Shown here piece by piece: positions 7,952 to 16,344 of a stretch of 64,000 bases of DNA. A model generated the notes under the pieces. It saw nothing but the letters and a program-made list of their open reading frames with translations. It was not told the origin of the DNA and did no database searches. Source of the stretch: Caldiserica bacterium UBA4770 (GTDB taxonomy: Bacteria > Caldisericota > Caldisericia > Caldisericales > Caldisericaceae); NCBI GenBank assembly GCA_002403335.1, contig DHHO01000006.1, positions 124,001-188,000 of the forward strand, given 5' to 3'. A program made the position numbers and the translations under genes. Position 1 is the stretch's first letter; each line of letters starts with the position of its first letter.

Positions 7952-8605
7952 CTAATCCCAGGATAAGCCTTTTATAAAAGATTCTATCACTAACTTATTG
8001 GAAACCTTCTCAATTGAGACGCCTTCTGGTAATATAACATACAAATAAATATTCAGAGCTTCTTCCACCCTTTCTATTTTAAGGTTTTCAATATTAATCC
8101 CCGCTTCCCCTAATATGGTTCCTATTCTTCCAATGATACCAGGTTGTTCATGGTCGATTGTAATAAAAAGAAGATGTTTTCTACCACCTTTCAGTAACTT
8201 TGTACTCTCCACGTTTCTTATAAAAACAAGTGTAACTACAGTAATAGCAGTTGCTAAAGCAGCGGGGTAATAATACCCAAGTCCACAGGCAAGGCCAATT
8301 GCCGACGCAACCCAGATAGATGCAGCAGTTGTAAGACCTCTAACAGTAATTCCCTCTCTCATTATTGTTCCTGCTCCTAGAAAACCAATGCCAACTACAA
8401 TATTAGAGGCAATTCTTGAAGGACTTTCACCGTATCTTTTAAAGAATTCAATGGAGACAAGAGTTATGAGAGTTGCTCCAACAGAGACGAGAATGTGAGT
8501 CCTCAAACCAGCAGGCCGATTTCTTTTTTCTCTCTCAAAGCCAATCAATGCGCTAAAAACAAACGACAAAGAAAACTTCAAAAGAATTTCAAGATATTCG
8601 TTCAT
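7952..8605 (-). CDS. MgtC/SapB family membrane protein with C-terminal ACT-like domain
   Basis: The 217-residue protein shows the MgtC family pattern: about four membrane helices in residues 5-130, the motif LIGFEREKRNRPAGLRTH near the first loop, and IASNIVVGIGFLGAGTI with LTTAASIWVASAIG. Residues about 143-217 form an ACT-like domain (FITIDHEQPGIIGRIGTIL). MgtC proteins are linked to magnesium homeostasis and, in some pathogens, to regulation of the F-type ATPase; ion transport itself is not established. The start at 8605 lacks a Shine-Dalgarno sequence, but a TATAAT box sits 8 bases upstream, so the mRNA may be almost leaderless. The gene stands alone. Confidence 0.88.
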   Translation of the reverse strand: MNEYLEILLKFSLSFVFSALIGFEREKRNRPAGLRTHILVSVGATLITLVSIEFFKRYGESPSRIASNIVVGIGFLGAGTIMREGITVRGLTTAASIWVASAIGLACGLGYYYPAALATAITVVTLVFIRNVESTKLLKGGRKHLLFITIDHEQPGIIGRIGTILGEAGINIENLKIERVEEALNIYLYVILPEGVSIEKVSNKLVIESFIKGLSWD

Positions 8606-8613
8606 AACAAAAT

Positions 8614-8619
8614 ATTATA
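8614..8619 (-). promoter_or_regulatory. -10 box of a probable leaderless promoter for the mgtC-like gene
   Basis: TATAAT on the minus strand ends 8 bases before the ATG at 8605. Transcription starting 6-8 bases downstream would leave little or no 5' leader. No clear -35 hexamer is seen. Confidence 0.5.
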
Positions 8620-8659
8620 ATGTCTTTTTAGGTAATCCAAAACTCGTCTTAACACCCAC

Positions 8660-9045
8660 CAACCTGTCATTGCGAGGCCGTGCCTTTGTCTTTCATGGCC
8701 ATTGCAATCTCGCTTTTAAAGGATGAGACCCCTCGCAAAGACGGCTCGGGGTGACAGAGGGGGGAGGGTGGAGCCTCGAGGAGGGTTTTCTATATTCGAA
8801 CGGGTGGGAACACCCCTTTCGAACTTTCCCCAAAAGACAAAGACCAGATATTGTTGAGGTTGCCGCGTCGGCAGAAATGCATTGCCTCCTCGCAATGACC
8901 TTCTTCGAAGGGGGGGACTGACCCCCTTCGATACTTTCCCCAACACATAAAAGACAAAAATTCTTTAAATGCCTTTAAAAGGTTTTTGGGTGGAGTATTG
9001 AGGAGGGTCTTTTCACCTCCTCAAATTGGGACGAAGCAATCTACA
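8660..9045. repeat. Composite dispersed repeat block
   Basis: Several modules found elsewhere in the window lie end to end here. They are tgtcattgcgaggccgtgcc with gcaatctcgc (also near 45397-45470), a gcaaagacggctcg-tgac module (8730-8757; also 34710, 34972, 45491), and a TTCGAA-flanked imperfect palindrome followed by ctttccccaa (8796-8835 and 8906-8942; also 34781-34823). A cacctcctcaaattg-acgaagcaatct module (9015-9040) recurs inverted at 29742-29780. No gene is supported between 8606 and 9107. Such blocks behave like non-autonomous, possibly mobile, intergenic repeats. Confidence 0.7.
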
Positions 9046-9107
9046 CCTTCTTTATATTTATTTTTTGTATGGTTTTGCTGCATATAACTTCTTAGTAATT
9101 TTACAAT

Positions 9108-10097
9108 TTATCTCAGCGAATCATTATCTTGCAAGTTATTTACCTCGCTTTCCTCTGTTGCGGGCAACTCTCCCAATACGCTTTTGCCTTTCAACTCAAT
9201 ATCGTTTAAAACAGAATCAAGTTTATCTTTTCTTGTGGTGGAAACTTCATTAAAGGTCTTCCTCAGGTCATCAATTCCTTTGTCTATTTTATCAAACTTG
9301 GCAGTGAAATTTCTCCATTCCTTATTAAATTTTTGCATCAACTCCAGCACCTCTTTCGCTGTCTTTTCAAGCGCATAGTATTCAGTTGCCTGCCTCACCA
9401 CAGAAAGTGTGGCATAAAGATTGTTCGGAGAACAAAGCACCATTTTATTGCTTAAAGCTTCGTCAATGATGTTTGGCTCCTCGGAAAGAAGAAAAGAGTA
9501 AACAGCTTCACTTGCAATAAAAACAATTGCAAAGTCAACAGTTTCCGCATTAACATAATCTCTTCCAGCAACATCTTTAATCGTTCTCTTTATATCTTTC
9601 AAAAATTCATTTCTGAACTGTTCTTTTTCTATTTCATTTTGAGCTTCAATATACTTCATATAATTATCAAGTGAGAATTTGGCATCGAGGTTAATCTTCT
9701 TTCCATTAGGCAGGAAGAAAGTAAAATCAGGTCTACCTGCTTCTGTTGTCTTTTGCTTGATGTAATTAACATTTTCCTGAAGCCCTACAATATTAATGAT
9801 GTCTTCAACAAGCCGTTCCCCCCATCTACCGCGCATCTTCGGGTTAGTCAGATATGACTTCAAGATTTTTGTATCGTTACTTATCTCGGAAAGTGTCAAA
9901 AGCTTATTTGAAATCTGTCCGTAATCCTCCTTCAGACTGGACATTGAAGAGATAATTTTATCAATGTAATTTGCAATAGACTGTGAAACCGATGAATCTA
10001 TCGACTTCTGAATCTTTGATAGTCTTACAAAAATAATTATCGCAATAACAATCAATCCCACTGCCCCCGCTATAATACCTATCAAAGTATAGTCCAT
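9108..10097 (-). CDS. rmuC: RmuC-family DNA recombination protein
   Basis: The 329-residue product has the RmuC architecture: an N-terminal membrane helix (about residues 5-25), a helical coiled region (about 26-80) and the RmuC domain from about residue 85. The domain carries the hallmark MRGRWGERLVEDII, PDFTFFLPNGKKINLDAKFSLDNY and AIVFIASEAVYSFL. RmuC limits inversions at short inverted repeats and has a PD-(D/E)XK-like nuclease fold. It is of typical length. The ATG at 10097 follows GGAGGTAAACAT. It may be co-transcribed with the small frame at 10184-10318. Confidence 0.92.
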   Translation of the reverse strand: MDYTLIGIIAGAVGLIVIAIIIFVRLSKIQKSIDSSVSQSIANYIDKIISSMSSLKEDYGQISNKLLTLSEISNDTKILKSYLTNPKMRGRWGERLVEDIINIVGLQENVNYIKQKTTEAGRPDFTFFLPNGKKINLDAKFSLDNYMKYIEAQNEIEKEQFRNEFLKDIKRTIKDVAGRDYVNAETVDFAIVFIASEAVYSFLLSEEPNIIDEALSNKMVLCSPNNLYATLSVVRQATEYYALEKTAKEVLELMQKFNKEWRNFTAKFDKIDKGIDDLRKTFNEVSTTRKDKLDSVLNDIELKGKSVLGELPATEESEVNNLQDNDSLR

Positions 10098-10183
10098 ATG
10101 TTTACCTCCATTGCTTTGAATTTACTCTTTTTTTCTTTTTGTTTTTCCACCACATTTTCTAAACCCTTCCTCACTAAAGTTGT

Positions 10184-10318
10184 CTATTGCTCTTCAACTC
10201 CCTTCGGTTTAAGTTTTCTCCTCTCCTGCTTGTGGGCTAATCTTTTAATACGCCTCCTCACGCTTTTGTACTTTGCATCAATACTCCATTCTCTTGCCTT
10301 AACTCTTACCTTTCTCAT
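10184..10318 (-). CDS. Possible small basic protein (44 residues)
   Basis: An ATG at 10318 preceded by GGTGGAGTAAAGGG opens a 44-codon frame. It encodes a strongly basic, helical peptide (MRKVRVKAREWSIDAKYK, then RRRIKRLAHKQERRKLKPKG). No family is recognised. It lies 86 bases upstream of rmuC in the same direction. The good ribosome binding site argues for a gene; the short length and lysine/arginine bias, common in AT-rich noncoding DNA, argue against. Confidence 0.35.
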   Translation of the reverse strand: MRKVRVKAREWSIDAKYKSVRRRIKRLAHKQERRKLKPKGVEEQ

Positions 10319-10648
10319 CCCTTTACTCCACCCGTCTTATTTACTATCTTCCATTATAATATTATAAAGCCTCTCTGTAACTTTTCATCAATTTCGTCAT
10401 TATGATGTGTGTTGCTATACAAGGCTCTCCATATTTTTAATTTACGGAGTTGTAATCCAGGATCCGGGATAATTTATGGAGTTAAATTCCACAGATTCAG
10501 ACCCCCTCTTTCCCCAATGGGAAGGGAATTTATATTATCATATTCCAAACTCAAAGTCTTAACTGGTCACCCAAAAGAGCCACCACTGCATTTTTGCCCT
10601 TACTATGAAAAATGCCCACTATGTAGCAAATCAGCTTGCATTACTTTT
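10319..10648. other. Gap with a possible plus-strand Cys-rich gene fragment
   Basis: A plus-strand frame from about 10409 runs into the end of the winged-helix gene and ends at 10669. Its last part (HFCPYYEKCPLCSKSAC) looks like a metal-binding cysteine motif. It has no good ribosome binding site and no recognisable domain before that, so it may be a remnant or chance. Nothing else is seen here. Confidence 0.25.
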
Positions 10649-11218
10649 CTAAGACTTCAATTTAGATAGTTCTTCCCTACCTTTATCTGTTATTTCCCAG
10701 ACGCCATTCGGGGAATCTTTCTTTAAGAGTCCCTCACCGACTAACCTAAACCTGCATTGTTGAGCATTAAATTTCCAGAATACTTGCCCGCTAACCGGAT
10801 ACAGGCTAAGATCATATGGAGTGAATCTATCTTTCATCTTTTCATAAACCAGATCTAAAACATCTTTTAATTTTGCTCTCCCTCCAAGCTCCACAAGTGC
10901 TTCAAGTATTGGACGTTTGTATTCCTTTTGAGGAGTTTTAAGTTCTTTCTTCAACTCTTTCTTCAATTTTTTACCACCAGTGATAACATTCTTTTTTAAT
11001 AATGTTTGGTCTTTAAGCAAGTCTCCTAAATCAAGCCTGGCACTCTCAATGTTACTTAAAATTAACTGCACTTTTTCAGCATTTGAAATGACCTTTTTGA
11101 CTGCCTCATAATTATTTTCTTTCAAAAACTTTTCAGCCTCTTTATTAATACCAACAATCAGGTCTTTAATTTCAGCGATAACCTTTTCAAATGATGCATC
11201 TAAATTTTTGTTATCCAT
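10649..11218 (-). CDS. Winged-helix protein with Mrr N-terminal-like domain
   Basis: The 189-residue protein has a helical, probably coiled N-terminal half (residues about 1-90, lysine- and glutamate-rich). A C-terminal winged helix follows, with RPILEALVELGGRAKLKDVLDLVYEKM, VFWKFNAQQCRFRLVGEGLL and a final EITDKGREEL. That order matches the Mrr-like N-terminal winged helix, which in restriction systems precedes a nuclease domain; here the nuclease is absent. DNA binding, perhaps as a regulator, is inferred. The start is clear: GATGAGGAGGTAAA precedes the ATG. The gene stands alone between two gene-poor gaps. Confidence 0.65.
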   Translation of the reverse strand: MDNKNLDASFEKVIAEIKDLIVGINKEAEKFLKENNYEAVKKVISNAEKVQLILSNIESARLDLGDLLKDQTLLKKNVITGGKKLKKELKKELKTPQKEYKRPILEALVELGGRAKLKDVLDLVYEKMKDRFTPYDLSLYPVSGQVFWKFNAQQCRFRLVGEGLLKKDSPNGVWEITDKGREELSKLKS

Positions 11219-11586
11219 TTTACCTCCTCATCAAAATTTTTTCCTACAATATTTTACATCATTTATCATTAAATCAAAAATTTTATAAACAGGTCGTTGA
11301 TTAAACCCTTTACCTCTGTATTTATCCTGCCTTTTGCCTTTTTTTTATTTCACCTACGTTCCAGGATCCCCATTGCTTAAAGAAGACGAAGTCTTTAACA
11401 ACGCTTCTCTACCTATTAATGATATGCATAAGATAGATATTTCACGAGAAACATCTTGCAAAAAAACTTATGTAACACTGTAAACATTATGTAGGTAACG
11501 ATACTGAGGTTTATTACCCTTAAACAACAATTGAACTACATTGAGCAATATGTTTTGTTTTGAAAAAGAGTCTAATTTAGGGAGGA
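11219..11586. other. Gene-free AT-rich gap
   Basis: No frame with a start and ribosome binding site is visible. The sequence is AT-rich without clear repeats. It may contain promoter elements for the winged-helix gene on the minus strand, but I could not assign them. Confidence 0.4.
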
Positions 11587-11802
11587 TTTTGTCTTAACAC
11601 AGAATGCGCTGTCTTAAAAAAAGCCAAACTTATGTCAGATGAACCTTTTCAGCCAAGAGACTGCTTCGTTGAACTTCGTCCTCCACTTGACTCGGTCAAT
11701 GTAAGGAGTGCACAATGGCTGAAAAAGATAAAAGAAGCGCTTCCATTTGACTTCTTAAGGAATGAAGGGAAGGAATTAAAAAATTATAACGTCCTTTCAT
11801 AA
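11587..11802 (+). pseudogene. Plus-strand remnant of a gene's 3' end
   Basis: A well-formed, protein-like frame reads LNTECAVLKKAKLMSDEPFQ and then FVELRPPLDSVNVRSAQWLK to a stop at 11802. It overlaps the 3' end of the radical SAM gene on the other strand by 19 bases. An internal ATG at 11632 would give 56 residues but lacks a ribosome binding site. The composition looks like the C-terminal piece of a larger, deleted protein. I do not recognise the family with confidence. Confidence 0.35.
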
Positions 11803-13595
11803 GCCTTGCATGTATAGACCTGATTTATGCCACAGGTAGAACATTTACTACTTCTACAATCAGGAGTAATAATGCCTTTTAATGCATTTTCGCGCTCTCT
11901 TTTGAGAAAACTTTTAGACACACCACAACTTATATGATCCCAGGAAAGGATGGATTCCAGAGGCAGACTCTCAGTATATAGAGACGAATCTACATTATTC
12001 TCAAGGAGGGCCTCTCTCCACAGATTGAAGTTAAAGTGTTCACTCCATGCATCCATCTTACACCCTTTTTTCCAGGCACTTTCAATAACCTTCGATAGTC
12101 GCCTGTCACCCCGATTGAGCATCGTCTCTATATAGTTCATCCTGAAATCGTTTATGTTAATCCTATATTGCTTTCCCTTTATATTATCACTCACAATCTT
12201 TCTTTTTCTTTCAAGCTCATCGATATTTTCAAACTCTTCCCACTGAAATGGCGTATGAGGTTGCGGCATAAAAGGATTTATGCTGATATGTATAGAGACA
12301 GGTTTCTTTGAATTGCTATACTGTATTGCTGTAGTATAAACTTTTTTCACAAGTTCTGGGATTGCCTCTATGTCCTCATCTTTCTCTGTGGGGAGGCCGA
12401 TGATAAAATAAAACTTAAGCGTGTGAAAGCCAAGTTCCATTGCTGTCCTCACGCCTTTCAGGATCGATTCTTCTGTGATTGTTTTATTTATGACTCCTCT
12501 GAGCCTTTCGGTTGCTGCCTCAATTGAGAATGTTACACTCCTAATACCTTCTTCAACAGCAATATTGCCAAGCTTCTCTGAAAATGTATCCACCCGAAGG
12601 GAGGGAAGTGATATAGACACTCTGTACTTTTCTGAAAGCTTCCCCAGAAGCTTTAACAGTTCGTCAATCCTTGAATAATCTCCTGTATTCAAAGAGAGAA
12701 GTGTTATCTCCTCGTAACCTGTATTCTTTATTGTTTCTTCAATTTGGAATGCTATTGTCTCAACACTTTTTTCTCTTACAGGCCTGTAAACCATACCTGC
12801 CTGACAGAATCTACATCCTTGTGTACAGCCCCTGAAAATCTCAATAAATGCCTTGTCCATAACAACCTTTCCATAAGGAACAACAGGTTCAACGGGGAAA
12901 TACGAAGTATCTAAATCTTCGACAATGTCTTTTACAATAACCTTTTCTTCTGTGAGAGGGTGTATCTTGCTTATTCTACCTTCTTCGTTGTAGTCTACTT
13001 CAAAGAAATCTGGTACATAAACACCTTTAACAGTTGAAACCCTTTTAAGGAAATCTTTTTTATTTTCCCTGTTCCATTCTCTAAACTTATCTACGATGCG
13101 GGGAAACATCCCTTCTCCCTCGCCTATTGCAAAGAAATCAAAGAATTCCCACAATGGCTCAGGGTTGTAAGCAGATGTCCCGCCCATAAAGACAATGGGG
13201 TGCTTACGATTCTTTGCATGAAGCTCAATCTGAGAGAGTGAAAGGATATTCAAAATGTTAGTAAAATCCATTGTCGACTGGACGCTCACAGCAATAAGGT
13301 CAAAATCCTTTAAAGGTATGTGTGATTCAAGTGTAAAAAGTGGAACATAATTATCCCTGAGATACGCCTCCATATCCTCAAGAGGAGCGAACGCTCTTTC
13401 AACTACAACGTCAGGAATTTCGTTAACAAGATGGTAAAGGATCTTATACCCAAGAGAGGACATTCCAATCTCATAAAGGTCAGGATATACAAATGCAATC
13501 TTTATCCTGCCACTGTGCGCCTTGTGCACACTGTTTAACTCATTCCCGAAATAGAAATAGGGCTTTCTAAACTTGATAAGGTCCATATCAGTCAT
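11784..13595 (-). CDS. B12-binding radical SAM protein, TIGR03960-like
   Basis: The 603-residue protein combines a cobalamin-binding-like N-terminal region (IAFVYPDLYEIGMSSLGYKI, then SVQSTMDFTNILNIL and VFMGGTSAYNPEPLWEFFDF) with a radical SAM domain. The cluster motif is CTQGCRFC at about residues 254-262, and a Cys-rich tail ends CRSSKCSTCGINQVYTC. This arrangement is that of the TIGR03960 family, commonly found beside rodA/min genes in Firmicutes and often followed by or fused to a DUF2344 (TIGR03936) part, which is missing here. The reaction is unknown; a role in tRNA or ribosome-related modification has only been guessed. It overlaps rodA by 4 bases and is the last gene of the 21-gene operon. 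Confidence 0.88.
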   Translation of the reverse strand: MTDMDLIKFRKPYFYFGNELNSVHKAHSGRIKIAFVYPDLYEIGMSSLGYKILYHLVNEIPDVVVERAFAPLEDMEAYLRDNYVPLFTLESHIPLKDFDLIAVSVQSTMDFTNILNILSLSQIELHAKNRKHPIVFMGGTSAYNPEPLWEFFDFFAIGEGEGMFPRIVDKFREWNRENKKDFLKRVSTVKGVYVPDFFEVDYNEEGRISKIHPLTEEKVIVKDIVEDLDTSYFPVEPVVPYGKVVMDKAFIEIFRGCTQGCRFCQAGMVYRPVREKSVETIAFQIEETIKNTGYEEITLLSLNTGDYSRIDELLKLLGKLSEKYRVSISLPSLRVDTFSEKLGNIAVEEGIRSVTFSIEAATERLRGVINKTITEESILKGVRTAMELGFHTLKFYFIIGLPTEKDEDIEAIPELVKKVYTTAIQYSNSKKPVSIHISINPFMPQPHTPFQWEEFENIDELERKRKIVSDNIKGKQYRININDFRMNYIETMLNRGDRRLSKVIESAWKKGCKMDAWSEHFNFNLWREALLENNVDSSLYTESLPLESILSWDHISCGVSKSFLKRERENALKGIITPDCRSSKCSTCGINQVYTCKAYERTL

Positions 13596-14656
13596 ACAAA
13601 AATCCTCATTTCGTCCTTAAATATATTGATATTCACGGCGAGCCCAATTGCAATAAAGTTTGCAACAGTAGAACTTCCCCCAATACTAAGGAATGGGAGA
13701 GGAATACCTGTTACAGGCATAATTCCCATACACATCCCGATATTTATGAAAATCTGAAAGAGAAACATTGCAAATATCCCACTTGCTAATAATTTTCCAA
13801 AAATATTTTCTGTCACCTTAAATGTTCTAACAAAGTAAATAAGAAGAAGTACATAAAGAGCAATAACAGTTATACCACCAATAAAGCCCCATATCTCCCC
13901 AACTGCAGAAAAGATAAAGTCTGCATACTGCACAGGTACGAATTTCATTTTTGTCATCGTACTTCCTGCAATTCCCCTTCCAGTGACCCCTCCGGACCCT
14001 ATTGCTATCATTGACTGAATGACATTGTACCCTGCCCCAAGAGGATCTCTTCCCGGGTCAAAGAGTGTAACAATCCTTTCAATCTGGTAGGGTTGAAGGA
14101 TTTTCGACCCAAGCGGAATCAGGGCAACTCCGCAACCTACAAGAGACATTGCATATTTTACAGGAAGAGCAATGAGAATAAGATAAAAGTAGATAAATAC
14201 AATCACAAGAGTTGTGCCCATATCGGGCTGAATATATATAAGAATTGCATAGGGAAAAAGCAAAAGCGACGCATACACAAATTTTTTAAATTGGCTGTCA
14301 TTCTGTGAAAGTACATATGACAAAGTGACAATCATTGAGATTTTTGCAAATTCAGAAGGCTGTATTGTAAATAAGCCAAAGAAGCTAATCCATCTTGTAG
14401 AGGCATGGATTGATATCCCTATGAACAAAAGGGAAAGGAGGAGAACAAGAGAAATGGAGTAGATGAACCATACGAAATATTTCAGTACACGAAAATCAAA
14501 AAAGGTAATGCAAAATACAATCGCAAAACCAAGAAGGACATAAATAGATTCCCTGATAATATTCTTAAAGCCTCCGTCGATGACATAAAGGGCAGAAAAA
14601 GAAATCAAAACAAGAAAAAGTATGACAAAAATAAGCCAGAGTGGAATCCTCTTCAT
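13592..14656 (-). CDS. rodA: Rod shape-determining protein RodA (SEDS peptidoglycan polymerase)
   Basis: The 354-residue protein has about ten membrane helices and SEDS family signatures: GISIHASTRWISFFGLFTIQ, QPSEFAKI, YIQPDMGTTLVI and the C-terminal MCMGIMPVTGIPLPFLS with GGSS. RodA is the peptidoglycan glycosyltransferase of the elongation machinery and works with the class B PBP2 encoded four genes upstream. Its length is normal. It follows minE by 7 bases and overlaps the radical SAM gene (ATGA). The choice of RodA over FtsW rests on its place in the mre/min cluster. Confidence 0.93.
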   Translation of the reverse strand: MKRIPLWLIFVILFLVLISFSALYVIDGGFKNIIRESIYVLLGFAIVFCITFFDFRVLKYFVWFIYSISLVLLLSLLFIGISIHASTRWISFFGLFTIQPSEFAKISMIVTLSYVLSQNDSQFKKFVYASLLLFPYAILIYIQPDMGTTLVIVFIYFYLILIALPVKYAMSLVGCGVALIPLGSKILQPYQIERIVTLFDPGRDPLGAGYNVIQSMIAIGSGGVTGRGIAGSTMTKMKFVPVQYADFIFSAVGEIWGFIGGITVIALYVLLLIYFVRTFKVTENIFGKLLASGIFAMFLFQIFINIGMCMGIMPVTGIPLPFLSIGGSSTVANFIAIGLAVNINIFKDEMRIFV

Positions 14657-14663
14657 GGCTATT

Positions 14664-14912
14664 TTACGTAGAGCTTCTTTTTACCGAGATAACAGGGACT
14701 GTTGCCTCTAAAATTGTTTTTCTATTTTCCCTCTGAATATTCAATTCAATGCCAGATTTATTGATTTCAAAGTAGTTGCTTATTACTCTTATAATGTCCT
14801 CCTTCATCCTCTCAAACTCAGCAGGAGTCAAAAGTGACCTATCCTGGACAAGAATGAATTTCAATCTCTCTTCTGCAATAACATCTGAGCGCCTACGTCT
14901 GAAAAGTTTCAC
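14664..14912 (-). CDS. minE: Cell division topological specificity factor MinE
   Basis: The product is 82 residues, normal for MinE. It starts MKLFRRRRSDVIAEERLKFI, where the amphipathic, basic N-terminus serves membrane contact, and continues LVQDRSLLTPAEFERMKEDI and then the C-terminal topological domain. MinE releases MinD from the membrane by stimulating its ATPase and drives Min dynamics. It overlaps minD by 4 bases, so translation is probably coupled. Presence of MinE rather than DivIVA suggests an oscillating Min system. Confidence 0.92.
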   Translation of the reverse strand: MKLFRRRRSDVIAEERLKFILVQDRSLLTPAEFERMKEDIIRVISNYFEINKSGIELNIQRENRKTILEATVPVISVKRSST

Positions 14913-15700
14913 TTACCTCTCCTGAAGAACTTCATAAAACCCTTATTTTGAGAGTTTAAACTCACAAATGGGACATTCTCTCCCTCTATTCTTCTTGCGA
15001 CATTTTCAAAGGCTCTTGCTGCAATTGTATTTGCGTAATAATTAACAAGAATTTCCCCTCTATTAGTAGAATCAATAACCGCTTTATCCTCAGGCACAAT
15101 ACCAACAAGATCAAGCCCGAGTATTTCAACAATACTATCTGCATTAAGCATCTTCTTTCTATTAACTAGATCTACATCATATCTATTAACAACAAGAGAG
15201 AGCCCAAGAATCCCCCGGTTTTCAAGTAGTCCTATAACTCTATCTGCATCCCTTACGGAAGATACATCAGGTGTTACAACAACAAGCCCTTCTTTTGAGG
15301 GTGCGACGGCTGACTCAAAACCCTTTTCAATGCCAGCCGGAGAATCAAGAAGCACATAATCAAAACTATTCTCAATGGCAGAGATTATTGAAACAATGCT
15401 ATCTATATCAACATCTTCCTTTGTATGCACCTGGCTGGCTGGAAGAAGAAAAAGACCTGATTGGCGTTTATCTCTCACAAGCGCTTGATTAATCTTGCAT
15501 CTTCCTTCGGCAATATCCATAATGTTGTAAACAATCCTGTTTTCAAGACCCATAACCACATCAAGATTTCTCAAACCAATGTCCATATCAACTAAAACCA
15601 CTTTTCTCCCAAGTTTTGATAGTGAAGCCCCCAGATTTGCTGTAATTGTGGTCTTTCCTACTCCGCCTTTTCCGGCGGTTACTACAATTGTTCTTCCCAC
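14909..15700 (-). CDS. minD: Septum site-determining ATPase MinD
   Basis: The 263-residue protein has the deviant Walker A motif GKGGVGKTT (residues 10-18), the VDMDIGLRNLDVVMGL switch and DYVLLDSPAGIEKGF (Walker B-like), all typical of MinD. The C-terminal basic amphipathic membrane-targeting helix is present (NKGFMKFFRRGK). It dimerises with ATP on the membrane and recruits MinC to block FtsZ assembly near the poles. One base separates it from the minC stop, and it overlaps minE. Confidence 0.96.
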   Translation of the reverse strand: MGRTIVVTAGKGGVGKTTITANLGASLSKLGRKVVLVDMDIGLRNLDVVMGLENRIVYNIMDIAEGRCKINQALVRDKRQSGLFLLPASQVHTKEDVDIDSIVSIISAIENSFDYVLLDSPAGIEKGFESAVAPSKEGLVVVTPDVSSVRDADRVIGLLENRGILGLSLVVNRYDVDLVNRKKMLNADSIVEILGLDLVGIVPEDKAVIDSTNRGEILVNYYANTIAARAFENVARRIEGENVPFVSLNSQNKGFMKFFRRGK

Positions 15701-15701
15701 G

Positions 15702-16322
15702 CTATTCTCTTCTCCTCAAAGATTGTTTTTCACCAACAACTTTAAAGACAACCTCACCGTTTTCAATCTTTGCAATCCTTGGCTTTCTATATGTTTTATC
15801 GCTAAGCTCCTTCCCAAGTTGTTTTTTGCCGATTGTCATCCTTAAAGGCTGAAACCCAAGAGATACAACACTCTCTCCTGCATTTACAATGCCACGTATG
15901 ATTCCAAATACATATACACTCTTTGAAACATTAATCTCTGCTCCCTCGTTAATATCCCCAAGGACAACAATACTGCCATCAAAGTTTATGGCTTGCCCCG
16001 ACCTTATTGTATGAGGGATAAGTGCTACCTTCTCCTCGTTTAAGTCACGAGAGGCAATAACTTCTTTGCCATACACCTTTTCTTCCCCCATAATTTTAAA
16101 AGAAAGACCATACCTTGCAAACACATCTGCCATTTCTCCGAGCTCTTCTTCAGCAATCAACCTTCCGTTGGGATTAAGAATGACAGAAGCTCCCGAAAAG
16201 AATAATTTTCTCTCTTCGAAGGTTTTATTAAGAAAGTCAATCACCTCATTAAATGGACTTTCAGGATTTACTACAAGCACAATGCCTTCCTTTGAACCTT
16301 TAAAAATTGCTGGCTTTTCCAC
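15702..16322 (-). CDS. minC: Septum site-determining protein MinC
   Basis: At 206 residues it has an N-terminal FtsZ-interacting domain (about 1-100) and a C-terminal beta-helix domain (about 105-195). The latter carries the MinC signatures HTIRSGQAINFDGSIVVLGD and GAEINVSKSVYVFGIIRG. It inhibits FtsZ polymerisation when brought to the membrane by MinD. The start at 16322 is preceded by AGGAGG. It is 22 bases downstream of the PBP2 gene. Confidence 0.94.
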   Translation of the reverse strand: MEKPAIFKGSKEGIVLVVNPESPFNEVIDFLNKTFEERKLFFSGASVILNPNGRLIAEEELGEMADVFARYGLSFKIMGEEKVYGKEVIASRDLNEEKVALIPHTIRSGQAINFDGSIVVLGDINEGAEINVSKSVYVFGIIRGIVNAGESVVSLGFQPLRMTIGKKQLGKELSDKTYRKPRIAKIENGEVVFKVVGEKQSLRRRE

Positions 16323-16344
16323 ATTTGCCTCCTATAATTTTTAC

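Noticed and set aside
8716..8946. Minus-strand 76-codon frame
   Set aside because: It lies entirely in the composite repeat block and reads palindromic modules.
10098..10367. Plus-strand 89-codon hydrophobic frame
   Set aside because: It has no ribosome binding site and is antisense to a better minus-strand frame; hydrophobic content follows from T-rich sequence.
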